This document shows, in pieces, positions 24,006 to 31,944 of a stretch of DNA of 38,748 nucleotides (position 1 is its first letter; each line of letters begins with the position of its first letter). The notes beneath the pieces are model-generated. The model saw nothing but the letters and a program-made list of their open reading frames with translations. It did no database searches and was not told the origin of the DNA. Origin of the DNA: Gammaproteobacteria bacterium (GTDB lineage Bacteria; Pseudomonadota; Gammaproteobacteria; Natronospirales; REEB76); the NCBI GenBank assembly GCA_027315405.1, contig DAHUYB010000041.1:1-38748 (forward strand). Direction: 5' to 3'. The position numbers and the translations under genes are program-made.

Positions 24006-25971
24006 TTGCTTCTCCTGTAAGAGGCGTTTGCGGTGGTGCTTGCATCTGCGGCATTTGAATCTTCGGTATAAACTCGTCCGGATCGAGTCGTTCATCCGCT
24101 CGACGGAAACTCTCACGCACGATGGCTTCCAGAGCATCGGCGATGGCATTCTGGATCTGGACTGGGACCATCGCGGCGGGATTGGCATTGCCGCTGGCCT
24201 GGATTTGGAGCGCCGTAGCCACAGCGCGCGCACGGAACTGCGCAATCTGCAAGACGGCCTGCTGTAGCTGTGGCATGAGGACTGCCCACGCCTGCTGCTC
24301 GCCGAGTTTGTTCGGTTTGCCTGAACTACCACCCTGGACGCTCAATTCCACCATGCCGTAAATCTCGCCCTTGGATAGTTGTGGCCAGGTAGTGCCATTT
24401 CCCAGCATCCTGCCGATCTCAACCTGGTTGTAGGCCTGGAGCCCGATTTCGAGTACATACAGCCCGATTTCGCGCACCCAGTCCTCGATGGCGTCGTTTT
24501 TGGCTGACAGCCGCGTGAGGGTGCCAGACTGTTGGATATTGGCTTCCGTCGCTGTTTTAGCTTGGACAACGCCGCCTTTGGCGGCGTCTTGTAAGCCGGA
24601 AACAAAGTCCAGGTCGGCGCGAATGGCGCTGGTGTCGTAGAGCGCCATGTCCACCTCTGGAATCGGCAACATTCCGATCATCGTCTCAATAGGCTGGCCG
24701 GCGGTGTCGATCGCGAGCAACTCCTGTGCTTCAGGGTCAGCCAACTGTATCGCGAGCTTGTTATCGCCTTTCGTCAGATCTGGGCTGCACCAGCGTGCGG
24801 GGATAGAACGCGCGCGTGTGAGGGCGTACGCACTGCGGGTGCGACAGTATTCGTCCTGCAGTCCCATCCAGCCAGATACATCCGGTACCGGCAACGCTTT
24901 GCCGTCGACATAATTGAAGCCGAGCAAGAAGAACGGATAGAAGCGCTGTGCCTCGAACGTCGGTGCAAACGGGGGCTTAATCCACTTGTTCAAGCCCTCC
25001 AGCCACGTATAAATCGTACCGGTTTGTTTGTCCCATATTTCCCACCCACGAAACCAGTTGGCGCGCTCTCCGGAAGCTGGTTGTGTACGTTCGCGCTCGG
25101 GATCGCCTTGGCCGGAGGTTTGAGTGTCTTTGCCGCCTCCTTTTAACGCATTGGAGGTGTACGCCGTAGCGCCCTGAATATCGTCTGGATTGAGGTTGTA
25201 CTGAGCGAGTGAGATTGAATCATTGCGCAGCCAGAAGCCTTGCGCCATCCATTTACCGAAGCGGTAATCGAGTATCTCCTCAAGATCACCATCCCACAGC
25301 ACGTCTTCGGCCTTCACCACATCGAAAGTAAATCCCTTGGACACCAGCATGTCACGCTGTTGTTCCAGCGCGCGAAGCGTGTCGGTTCGCTGGGCTATCT
25401 GGGCTTCGCGCGTTTGCGGATCCTCTCCCTCCTTGATCTCTTCATTGAGGGCAGCAAGCGTGTCGAGCTGCTGTCTGACATCCTCTATCTGGCGCATGAT
25501 CTGCGGGTTTTCAATGCCGCTCGTGCTGGTCTGCAGTCCGATTTTTATCCAGGAAATACCCACTGTCAGTGCGGATCGCACGCATCGTTTAGCCTGATTC
25601 TTGAGTTCGCCATCCTTAAATTGCCGATCTACGAACGCCTCGGCAGTTTGGCTGAAGGCCTGCACGGCTTCGTAGCGTGCTGGATCGACAGCGAGTGACG
25701 GACGTACGCTGATCTGAGGATCGCGCGCGTAGATGTGTGGTACCAAGGTTCCAAGGGTTGAAGCGACTAGGTTAGTCTTGACCAAATAGGCTTGTAACGC
25801 ATGACCGGAGGCGTAATCGCGGAGCTTGTTCCATTCGTCGTAAACGTCTTGCATAAGCTGTTTGCGTTTCTTGATGCGGTCCGCCCACTGGCCAACGAGC
25901 GCTTCTTCGGCCAACGTGGCTTCGCGCTCTGCCAGTGTGGCATTCTTTTTAGAACCGGCGGGGCTTGCCAT
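23851..25971 (-). CDS. Portal protein
   Basis: A 706-residue protein after the large terminase gene, of the length usual for short-tailed-phage portals. The N-terminal part is a helical wing (WADRIKKRKQLMQDVYDEWN), then LVPHIYARDPQISVRPSL and CVRSALTVGISWIKIGLQTS as in P22/BPP-1-type portals. The middle has ATEANIQQSGTLTRLSAKND, and the crown and barrel are the Gln-rich C-terminal helices (AWAVLMPQLQQAVLQIAQFR). The last 50 residues are Pro/Gln/Gly-rich and overlap the scaffold gene in another frame. The start overlaps the terminase gene by 23 bases. Confidence 0.85.
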   Translation of the reverse strand: MASPAGSKKNATLAEREATLAEEALVGQWADRIKKRKQLMQDVYDEWNKLRDYASGHALQAYLVKTNLVASTLGTLVPHIYARDPQISVRPSLAVDPARYEAVQAFSQTAEAFVDRQFKDGELKNQAKRCVRSALTVGISWIKIGLQTSTSGIENPQIMRQIEDVRQQLDTLAALNEEIKEGEDPQTREAQIAQRTDTLRALEQQRDMLVSKGFTFDVVKAEDVLWDGDLEEILDYRFGKWMAQGFWLRNDSISLAQYNLNPDDIQGATAYTSNALKGGGKDTQTSGQGDPERERTQPASGERANWFRGWEIWDKQTGTIYTWLEGLNKWIKPPFAPTFEAQRFYPFFLLGFNYVDGKALPVPDVSGWMGLQDEYCRTRSAYALTRARSIPARWCSPDLTKGDNKLAIQLADPEAQELLAIDTAGQPIETMIGMLPIPEVDMALYDTSAIRADLDFVSGLQDAAKGGVVQAKTATEANIQQSGTLTRLSAKNDAIEDWVREIGLYVLEIGLQAYNQVEIGRMLGNGTTWPQLSKGEIYGMVELSVQGGSSGKPNKLGEQQAWAVLMPQLQQAVLQIAQFRARAVATALQIQASGNANPAAMVPVQIQNAIADALEAIVRESFRRADERLDPDEFIPKIQMPQMQAPPQTPLTGEANAQPTVAPGQTSGQPSNPTAIEQFLANLGIPLEPTGPGPALTPEQENPGNI

Positions 25972-27409
25972 GAGATTTCTCCTGCATTAACCATTTGATG
26001 GTGAAGGGGTTCATCTCCGGCTCAATGTCACGCGCATGCGCAGGAGCCGCCATCTTGTCAAGAGCGCGCCCGAGAAGGCTCACCACGTCCGCTTTGTTGT
26101 CCTGAGTGGCGCCTTCATGGAAGGCTACCAGTTCATCAATGACCTCGTTCGCCCATGGAGAAAACGGGAATAAGATGCGCTTGTGAGCCGCACGTCCAAC
26201 TGCTGGTGTCGAGCGTGTGACCTTATCGGTGATGGAGGATAGTGATTCAATACGGAAGAACTGGTGACGCTCGCGTTGACGCCGGATGATAAGCGGCCGT
26301 ACCGCTTTTGAAATGACGCCACCTTCCTCGAACCAGCCGGCCACACGCCACTGCGCGGCCATATCGATCATCTTCTCGACCCACACGTCGCTTCTAACTT
26401 TCCCGGAATACCAGTCCACGGCGTAGGCGTTGAAGTCTGGGTCAATCGCAAAGATGCCGTGTTCCGTCGAATCTCCACCGCCTTCGCTTACCGCGTAGTC
26501 AGAGAAGCCGTAATAACGTACGCGGTCACGGATGGTCTCGTAGCGGGGATCAAACCACTCACGCAGATAGATGTCACCCGCGGTTTCAGTGGGGCGCTGC
26601 TGGTAAAGCGCGTTCCAATCGCGGCCGAGAATCGCCATCTTGATGCGATTGAGCGCCTCAATGTCGTACCGTTCGGGCGCTAATGCTTCACCTGGCTTGC
26701 GGCCAAGAGGATCTCTTTCTTCCGCCAGTGCTGGCATGCGTAAGCGCGTCCACCCGTCGTGTGCGTATTTTGTGAGTAAATATCCCGCGAGATCATCCAA
26801 TTGCCAACGTGTCATGACAAGAATAATCCACCCATTCTTCCGTAAGCGCGTGTAGAGCACTGAGCTGTACCAGGCTTCCAACTGCCGGCGGATGGTTTGG
26901 CTGTCGGCTTCTGCACGATTTTTGATCGGATCATCAATGATGATCCCGTTAGCACCGCGGCCTGTCAGAGCGCCTCCGCGTCCAACGGCAAAAAAATGTC
27001 CGCGTTTCCCCTTGTCGTTCAGCGCTGAAAAGCGCACCACGGAAGCACTATCGTTAGAAAGTCGTTGGCCGAAAATACGCAGATGCTCTGGGCTGCGCAG
27101 ATTGTCGCGCACTGCACGCCCCACATCCTGGGCGCGGTCGGCACCGTAGGTGGTGTAGATAATTGAGCTCTCTGGATGGCGCCCAAGATACCATGCTGGG
27201 AAAAACTGGCTGACTTCGAGCGTTTTACCGTGCTGGGGAGGGGCTTCGATTACTAAGCGACGTACTTGGCCGCTCTCCACCATATCGAGCGCATCGGCGA
27301 TGGATCGGTGCATCAAATCGGGCTGATAGGTCGGCATCAGCACGGAGCTGTACGCGAGCAAATTGGCGCGCGCGTAATCCTCCCATTTCAGTAGGGTGAC
27401 TGCATTCAT
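25949..27409 (-). CDS. Terminase large subunit
   Basis: A 486-residue packaging motor. The ATPase has a Walker A at residues 56-63 (APPQHGKT), Walker B at 156-161 (IIIDDP) and a coupling motif LVMTRW at 197-202. The C-terminal nuclease begins near 300 with YGFSDYAVSEGGGD, whose Asp is the first metal ligand candidate. It is coupled to the small subunit by an ATGA overlap. The missing physical terminal repeat would fit headful or cos packaging equally well, so the mode is open. Confidence 0.95.
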   Translation of the reverse strand: MNAVTLLKWEDYARANLLAYSSVLMPTYQPDLMHRSIADALDMVESGQVRRLVIEAPPQHGKTLEVSQFFPAWYLGRHPESSIIYTTYGADRAQDVGRAVRDNLRSPEHLRIFGQRLSNDSASVVRFSALNDKGKRGHFFAVGRGGALTGRGANGIIIDDPIKNRAEADSQTIRRQLEAWYSSVLYTRLRKNGWIILVMTRWQLDDLAGYLLTKYAHDGWTRLRMPALAEERDPLGRKPGEALAPERYDIEALNRIKMAILGRDWNALYQQRPTETAGDIYLREWFDPRYETIRDRVRYYGFSDYAVSEGGGDSTEHGIFAIDPDFNAYAVDWYSGKVRSDVWVEKMIDMAAQWRVAGWFEEGGVISKAVRPLIIRRQRERHQFFRIESLSSITDKVTRSTPAVGRAAHKRILFPFSPWANEVIDELVAFHEGATQDNKADVVSLLGRALDKMAAPAHARDIEPEMNPFTIKWLMQEKSHGKPRRF

Positions 27410-28044
27410 GTGTGATCTTCTTCTGGAACCACACGCACTAATTTTTCGTGTGCTTGAGCTCTCGCTGCGCGTATCACGGCATCCGCCTGCTCTTGGCTGA
27501 GCCGATGTTCGTGCTCATGCTCATGATGAAATGGATTATCCATCGAGCCAAGTTCCGGCATCACCCAACGCTCCAAAGCTTTGAGCGCCGATATCTTGTC
27601 AGACAGTCTGACTTTCCGCGTCACCACGTCCGTACTATCACCACCATCGCGTTCAAGGCGCTGCTCAGTATCAATCCCGGCAATTGCATAACGGGTGCGT
27701 TCAGGGATTTGCGTGGGCGTTAAAACATTTCCGTGCGCATCAAAACAGTCGGCAATGTCAGCGTCCGCGATCTGCATCTGGCGCGTTACGATCCACACCG
27801 CGTTGAGGCGCGTGGCCTCACAGATGTTCCGTCTGAGATAATCAACCCGGGCGCGCACACTAGGCTTTGCAAACAAACGGGAACTCGTCACTGAAAGGAC
27901 TTTTTGATTCTTGTTGCTGTAACCGGCAGCGGCAGCGGCCTGTATCAGCACACCTAACCGCAGATATTCAAAGCAAAAACGCTCCCGCCGTACATTCTTA
28001 AGCGGCTGCGAACCTTCGATGGTAACGGCGACGGCTTTGGTCAC
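27406..28044 (-). CDS. Terminase small subunit
   Basis: A 212-residue protein with an N-terminal helix-turn-helix typical of the Terminase_2 family: RRERFCFEYLRLGVLIQAAA, then AAGYSNKNQKVLSVTSSRLF and VRARVDYLRRNI. It would bind the packaging site and hand DNA to the large subunit. The C-terminal half contains SDKISALKALERW, also characteristic. A His/Glu run (HHEHEHEH) lies at about 174-181, possibly metal-binding or simply low complexity. Start and stop overlap both neighbours (ATGA). Confidence 0.85.
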   Translation of the reverse strand: MTKAVAVTIEGSQPLKNVRRERFCFEYLRLGVLIQAAAAAGYSNKNQKVLSVTSSRLFAKPSVRARVDYLRRNICEATRLNAVWIVTRQMQIADADIADCFDAHGNVLTPTQIPERTRYAIAGIDTEQRLERDGGDSTDVVTRKVRLSDKISALKALERWVMPELGSMDNPFHHEHEHEHRLSQEQADAVIRAARAQAHEKLVRVVPEEDHT

Positions 28045-28355
28045 TCGCGGCCCTCCTTATCTTGGTGTGCGCAGGCCCAGTCGTGAGCGTCTTGAGTTGC
28101 GCGTAGATAGGCCCTGGACGGGGCTTGCCTGATCTCTTGACCAGGAACATACGCAGATAAAATGGCTTGTCGGATGCGGGCCGGAAGCCGCGCCCAATGG
28201 GCAGCGCATCCCCATCTGGCCGGTTGCACCTTCTTGTAACAACCAGCCCAGTGACAGGTATGGGGCCGCGTCTGCGGTTGGGCGGCCCCATACTGGCGTT
28301 TTTGCTCTACGGTCTCCACGTTCAGCTGGGCTTTTTTGTGCGGAAGATGCCCCAC
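28041..28355 (-). CDS. Small Cys/His phage protein
   Basis: A 104-residue protein with a putative zinc site: CHWAGCYKKVQPARWGCAAH (C-x4-C-x10-C-x3-H) at about residues 34-53. It is followed by LPARIRQAILSAYVPGQE and a helical end (ATQDAHDWACAHQ). Proteins with this exact layout are common before phage terminase genes and are usually labelled hypothetical. DNA binding is likely from the zinc site, but not shown. It starts within the end of the upstream gene (34-base overlap) and overlaps the terminase start by ATGA. Confidence 0.7.
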   Translation of the reverse strand: MGHLPHKKAQLNVETVEQKRQYGAAQPQTRPHTCHWAGCYKKVQPARWGCAAHWARLPARIRQAILSAYVPGQEIRQAPSRAYLRATQDAHDWACAHQDKEGRE

Positions 28356-28726
28356 GGACCACGCAGGAAGTGAGGGAGATTAGCGTGGTTTAGCGCGGCG
28401 AGAAGATCCTGGTGAATAGTGGCCAGCAGCCGACCTTCTGAAAAGTATTGGCGAACGCCGTCCTCAGCATCGATGACGCCGGTAAAGCCAGGTGAGGGTG
28501 GTGGCGGCGTCTGTACTTTCTCCTTAATAATCTGCGCGAGAGCGGGTGCCGCTAGAGGAGTCTCTGCTTCGTATTCCGGTGATATGTCCTCCACCGACTT
28601 GTCGGATTCCGGTGACATGTCCTCCACCGACTTGTCGGATTCCTGCTGGGTGAGCTGTAATTCTGTCTCTTCAACCGGAGTTTCCTTGGTTGAAGTGTCG
28701 GTTTGCTGGACGTTACTTGAATTCAT
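28322..28726 (-). CDS. Acidic hypothetical protein with an 11-residue tandem repeat
   Basis: A 134-residue protein. The first 60 residues are acidic and low-complexity and contain two copies of an 11-residue unit, SDKSVEDMSPE and SDKSVEDISPE, encoded by a 33-bp tandem duplication at 28573-28638. After a Pro run (TPPPPSPG) the C-terminus is more ordered (GVRQYFSEGRLLATIHQDLL). No family recognised. Start and stop overlap the neighbours. Confidence 0.65.
   Translation of the reverse strand: MNSSNVQQTDTSTKETPVEETELQLTQQESDKSVEDMSPESDKSVEDISPEYEAETPLAAPALAQIIKEKVQTPPPPSPGFTGVIDAEDGVRQYFSEGRLLATIHQDLLAALNHANLPHFLRGPWGIFRTKKPS
28573..28638. repeat. 33-bp coding tandem duplication
   Basis: Two adjacent units, 28573-28605 and 28606-28638, differ at one base (GATATG versus GACATG). 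They encode two 11-residue repeats in the acidic N-terminus of the protein at 28322-28726. The near identity points to a recent duplication. Confidence 0.9.
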
Positions 28727-28860
28727 GATTTTCTCCTTGAGTTACTGGGGGTTACATAAAAACGGTTTTGACGTGAGCTCCAATCGGTATACCACACCCC
28801 AATCAGAAAGCCGGCATCAAAAGCAGAGACTATCAGCAGCACGACTTCCCAGAGTTTCAT
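28723..28860 (-). CDS. Small single-pass membrane protein
   Basis: A 45-residue frame, MKLWEVVLLIVSAFDAGFLI then GVWYTDWSSRQNRFYVTPSN. One membrane helix spans about residues 4-24, with a charged C-terminal tail. Its ATG overlaps the stop of the deformylase gene and its stop overlaps the next ATG, both as ATGA. A helix of this quality between two such overlaps supports it as a real gene. Function unknown. Confidence 0.65.
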   Translation of the reverse strand: MKLWEVVLLIVSAFDAGFLIGVWYTDWSSRQNRFYVTPSNSRRKS

Positions 28861-29399
28861 CCGATTACCCTTCCTGGAACCGTGCGGCCGCGGCTCGCTG
28901 GTAAAATGCCTTCCAGATGGTCAACTTCATGTTGGAAACACGCAGCAATGATGCCACTTGCAGAACAACGCTGAGGAAGGCCATCGAGATCCTGATATAT
29001 CACATTCACGCGCTGGTAACGCGAGATGGCAAAGTGGCGCCCTGGGCTCGAAAGGCACCCCTCGGTGTGCATCACCTTCTTACCGCGGTACTTCAACTCA
29101 GGGTTGACGAAAACATAGGCGTCCGGTGTCAAAGCGGGAGGCTTCCGACGCGTAACACCGACCACAATGATGCGCAAGCGAACACCGACTTGATTGGCGG
29201 CCAAGCCGATGCCCCGCTCTTCCGCGCAAGTGTGAACCATCGCTTCCGCGATTTTCCGTAATCGCTCATCGAAGATCTTAACTTCCATGCAGCGCTCGCG
29301 CAAGAACGGATACGTGTCCAGGTAAATAGGCCGATAACGCGGGTTCTGACGCACGGTCATTGGTGCATCAACCGGCGCTGGCAACGTGCGCTCTGTCAT
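28857..29399 (-). CDS. def: Peptide deformylase
   Basis: A 180-residue enzyme that removes the formyl group from the N-terminal methionine of new proteins. All three motifs are intact: GIGLAANQ (63-70), EGCLSSP (113-119, metal ligand C115) and QHEVDHL (156-162, metal ligands H157 and H161, catalytic E158). An N-terminal extension of about 20 residues precedes the domain. The C-terminus is short (GILPASRGRTVPG), and phage deformylases often lack the long C-terminal helix of bacterial ones. It lies in the accessory stretch between lysis and packaging genes, coupled on both sides by ATGA, so it is a cargo gene expressed with the late operon. Confidence 0.95.
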   Translation of the reverse strand: MTERTLPAPVDAPMTVRQNPRYRPIYLDTYPFLRERCMEVKIFDERLRKIAEAMVHTCAEERGIGLAANQVGVRLRIIVVGVTRRKPPALTPDAYVFVNPELKYRGKKVMHTEGCLSSPGRHFAISRYQRVNVIYQDLDGLPQRCSASGIIAACFQHEVDHLEGILPASRGRTVPGRVIG

Positions 29400-29647
29400 T
29401 TGAACTTGCTGCCGAGAGCCATCTGAGGACGTCGAGCGCCTTTCTTGCGTTTGCCAAGCTTAGCGCGGGCCTTACGCTGGATGGTATCGGCTTCGGATGC
29501 CGAGATGTTCCCAGCGTTTTTGGCACGGGTTGCGCCGCTGATGGCGGCTCTGGCATGCGACGGGTTATTTGCCGGGAACGTACGGTCCGGTCCCAGGAAA
29601 TCGCCTTTGGGAAGCCGTTTGCGAGCAGCAGTAGTGAGCTTAGCCAT
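29396..29647 (-). CDS. Small basic phage protein
   Basis: An 83-residue, strongly basic protein: LTTAARKRLPKGDFLGPDRT, then FPANNPSHARAAISGATRA, ending in Lys/Arg-rich KARAKLGKRKKGARRPQMAL. Small proteins starting with this AARKxLPKxDF pattern and a P..xxSHARxA segment are widespread in phages, with no known function. Nucleic-acid binding is likely from charge only. The stop overlaps the deformylase ATG. Confidence 0.7.
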   Translation of the reverse strand: MAKLTTAARKRLPKGDFLGPDRTFPANNPSHARAAISGATRAKNAGNISASEADTIQRKARAKLGKRKKGARRPQMALGSKFK

Positions 29648-29651
29648 GAAT

Positions 29652-30164
29652 TCACCCTCCTAAAGAAACGAGTAGAGAGCCACATAGGAAAATGGTCAGC
29701 ACCTTTTCTTCCAGCGCGCTGGCCTGAGCTTGCGGCGCAAACCTATAAAGTAAAAACGTAACTGCCGGTCCCGCCAGTGCGGCGTAGAGGGCAACGCCGA
29801 GGTGGCCCCAGTTGTGAAACAGTACCAACGCTTCCAGTCCGACAAAGGCGATGCCGGCGCAAATCACATGAAGTCGTTCCATCTCGGGATGACCATTCGC
29901 ATCCAGTTTTGTGCCCACGACCATGACAATAGCAAAAGCGCAAATCCAGGCAATCCAATGCAACGGGGGCCAGAGCGTCCCTGTCAGTATCAGCGCGAAG
30001 CTCATGGCCACGTAGCCTGCATCCTGCAACCAGAAAAGCGGGACGCCGGCGAGATAGGCGCTCATGGGATTGGTCAGCGGAGACATCCCCTTGATATTGT
30101 AAGCCTCCACAATCACGTTGGAAGCGACGAAGCCAAATATCAATATGATGATGATGTGCGTCAT
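29652..30164 (-). CDS. Multi-pass membrane protein, unknown function
   Basis: A 170-residue protein with five or six hydrophobic segments: at about 3-20 (HIIIILIFGFVASNVIV), 50-64 (GYVAMSFALILTGTL), 68-84 (HWIAWICAFAIVMVVG), 101-116 (VICAGIAFVGLEALVL), 121-140 and 153-168. A conserved-looking loop, KGMSPLTNPMSAYLAG, resembles the DUF998 membrane family. This is uncertain. It is not typical holin length or topology, so it may be a lysogenic-conversion or exclusion factor. Four bases separate it from the next gene. Confidence 0.65.
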   Translation of the reverse strand: MTHIIIILIFGFVASNVIVEAYNIKGMSPLTNPMSAYLAGVPLFWLQDAGYVAMSFALILTGTLWPPLHWIAWICAFAIVMVVGTKLDANGHPEMERLHVICAGIAFVGLEALVLFHNWGHLGVALYAALAGPAVTFLLYRFAPQAQASALEEKVLTIFLCGSLLVSLGG

Positions 30165-30173
30165 GGAAATACC

Positions 30174-30815
30174 TCAGTTGATGGTGATGTCTGCAGCTTT
30201 TGCCCGCGCATCCGGATTCCAGCGCATGACACGTTCACGGATTACGGGCTCAATCAGTCGCAGATGGGTAACAAAAAAGTCCACGCGTTCAGATTCTGGA
30301 AATCTGCGATCAGCGAACAGCGCGCAAAGGGTCACGATAGGAGCTTGGATGGCAACCATCGGCTCAGCACTCGCGCCGACGGCATCCTCAAGCTGGAGAC
30401 GCGCGTATTGGAGCACTTGGTTTATTTGGTTGTGGGTGAGCCCGGTTTCCTGCGCCCACATTTCCATCGCCGGCGTCACAAGTTCACGATCTGCCGGTTC
30501 TGGTTGTGCTGGCACGGTGTAGCCATCCCAAACGATTCCGTCGCACACCGGATTGATGAGATTGAGGTAATGCGTCCCAGCTTCAGCCGAATCACATTCT
30601 GGAAATCCAGCGGCCGCAAACAGGGAGAGATAGGCCGCAATGGTAGCCTGGAACGCTATGACAGGATGGAACCCTTCATCGCGGAGTTGCTGTAACTGCT
30701 GTTTCGCATACACAACCAATTCACGCGCCCCTTCCACTGTCAATTCACTTTCAGCCAACCACGCGCGTACCGGACGTGTGTCCGGTAGCAGCTCTGTTCC
30801 ATTGATTCCGCTCAT
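30174..30815 (-). CDS. Protein with two tandem helical domains, unknown function
   Basis: A 213-residue protein. Residues about 24-95 (TVEGARELVVYAKQQLQQL, FHPVIAFQATIAAYLSLFA, FPECDSAEAGTHYLNLINPV) and 135-205 (THNQINQVLQYARLQLEDAV, EPMVAIQAPIVTLCALFAD, FPESERVDFFVTHLRLIEPV) align as two copies of one 70-residue helical module. I see no catalytic motif. The ATG at 30815 overlaps the stop of the 98-aa gene. Position between the lysis and packaging genes suggests an accessory or virion-associated role. Confidence 0.65.
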   Translation of the reverse strand: MSGINGTELLPDTRPVRAWLAESELTVEGARELVVYAKQQLQQLRDEGFHPVIAFQATIAAYLSLFAAAGFPECDSAEAGTHYLNLINPVCDGIVWDGYTVPAQPEPADRELVTPAMEMWAQETGLTHNQINQVLQYARLQLEDAVGASAEPMVAIQAPIVTLCALFADRRFPESERVDFFVTHLRLIEPVIRERVMRWNPDARAKAADITIN

Positions 30816-31108
30816 GTGAGGGCTAATAACAGGGTGGCCGTGGTGGTGACACCCACAGCTTGCACCGCAAACGGCACCAATGCGCCAGCCGCGACGGCAA
30901 CGGTAACGGGGGGTCCACCCCCGAACGGCGTACAGACGACGTTGCCTGCCCCACCTGCATAGATATAGGTGCGTACCGGGTTGCCATTCGCGTCCACGAA
31001 CTCGTAATCCGCGGCACTCGCAATCGCTTGCGCATTGTCCAGGTTGAGGGTCGGCCCGCGGTCCTGGTTGACCGCCTGCGGGGACGGTGTAACGGTTAAA
31101 TTGGCCAT
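30812..31108 (-). CDS. Small beta-rich protein, possible capsid/tail accessory
   Basis: A 98-residue protein, beta- and Gly/Ala/Val-rich (YEFVDANGNPVRTYIYAGG, VTVAVAAGALVPFAVQAV, TTTATLLLAL). It starts at an ATG with GGAG upstream and overlaps the next gene by ATGA. It resembles small decoration or fibre-cap proteins in composition only. No family recognised. Confidence 0.6.
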   Translation of the reverse strand: MANLTVTPSPQAVNQDRGPTLNLDNAQAIASAADYEFVDANGNPVRTYIYAGGAGNVVCTPFGGGPPVTVAVAAGALVPFAVQAVGVTTTATLLLALT

Positions 31109-31111
31109 GAT

Positions 31112-31552
31112 TCAAACTCCTGAGTTAACGCCTTTGATCTTTTCAGCGGTGCGTGCAAAACCAAGTCCAAGCATCCCGAGAAGAATCGGCATGAGGTTAC
31201 TGAGATCTAAATGTGGGAGCGGGATTGGATGGCCCGCTAGAGTTGCCACGAAACTTGCTAGCGGTGCGATGACATACTGATACCCGAAAGCGGCGGCACA
31301 AACCCAGCCGACAGCGGGACGCCAGCCAGCCACGAAAATGCTCTTATTCGCCGCTTCCGCCTGGTTAACGACCATCTGCGCGCGTTCGAGGCCGGTATCG
31401 GCGGCCAATTCCGCAAGCGCTCCGTTCTGCTGCAGTTCCAGCAACTTGAGCTTAAGCTGCTCCTGCGCGGTCTTGTCGGGTATCAATCGCTCAATTAGCT
31501 TTGAGCCGAGATCGAGGACCGCGCCGATGGGGTTCAGATCCATGAGGCTCAT
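31112..31552 (-). CDS. Holin (3-TM type)
   Basis: A 146-residue protein. The first 70 residues are helical and charged (KLIERLIPDKTAQEQLKLKL, VVNQAEAANKS). Hydrophobic segments at about 76-92 (GWRPAVGWVCAAAFGYQYVI), 94-106 and 118-133 (LMPILLGMLGLGFART) follow. SIFVAGWRPAVGW and the FARTAEK ending are hallmarks of the phage holin 3-TM family, in which the N-terminal domain is cytoplasmic. It would permeabilise the inner membrane for the muramidase. The start at 31552 overlaps the lipoprotein stop (ATGA). Confidence 0.8.
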   Translation of the reverse strand: MSLMDLNPIGAVLDLGSKLIERLIPDKTAQEQLKLKLLELQQNGALAELAADTGLERAQMVVNQAEAANKSIFVAGWRPAVGWVCAAAFGYQYVIAPLASFVATLAGHPIPLPHLDLSNLMPILLGMLGLGFARTAEKIKGVNSGV

Positions 31553-31944
31553 GGGCAACTGTCCACGTCATAACAATCAAATGGATTACTGGGAGCGACC
31601 GGCATTGAAACTACAGGAAGTGCTGGCCCTACATCCTGGTTTCCAGGCATGATGGTTGGATCATACGTGCGAGAGTAACCGGGGACTGGCGCCGGCATGT
31701 AAGTGGGTGCTGGCAATACTGGCTGCGTCGCCTGATCCAACTCCCGTTGACTCGCCAGATCATTGGAAAGTTCCAAGTTGGACCATTCCTGCTGAGTGTA
31801 GGTGCTGGGCGCATAAATACTGGGAGTGTAATATCCCACTGGTGTGTAGCCGTACCCAGAAGGTTCATACAATCCAAGACGTTGCATGGTGGCACACGCT
31901 GAGAGGACGAGCGTCAGGAACAAAGTAATCAAGATGGTTTTCAT
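31549..31944 (-). CDS. Lipoprotein of the lysis cassette
   Basis: A 131-residue protein with a lipoprotein signal: MKTILITLFLTLVLSACATM, lipobox LSAC and cleavage before C17. The mature protein is Tyr/Pro/Ser-rich (GYGYTPVGYYTPSIYAPSTY) and low-complexity, so it should sit flexibly in the outer membrane. It lies between muramidase and holin. An outer-membrane spanin role is the obvious guess, but it lacks the usual short helical form and an evident inner-membrane partner next to it. It overlaps both neighbours by ATGA. Confidence 0.75.
   Translation of the reverse strand: MKTILITLFLTLVLSACATMQRLGLYEPSGYGYTPVGYYTPSIYAPSTYTQQEWSNLELSNDLASQRELDQATQPVLPAPTYMPAPVPGYSRTYDPTIMPGNQDVGPALPVVSMPVAPSNPFDCYDVDSCP

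Noticed and set aside
29802-30695. 297-codon plus-strand frame
   Set aside because: It is antisense to a clear multi-pass membrane gene and a two-module gene. Its composition is erratic and it has no start signal or family likeness.
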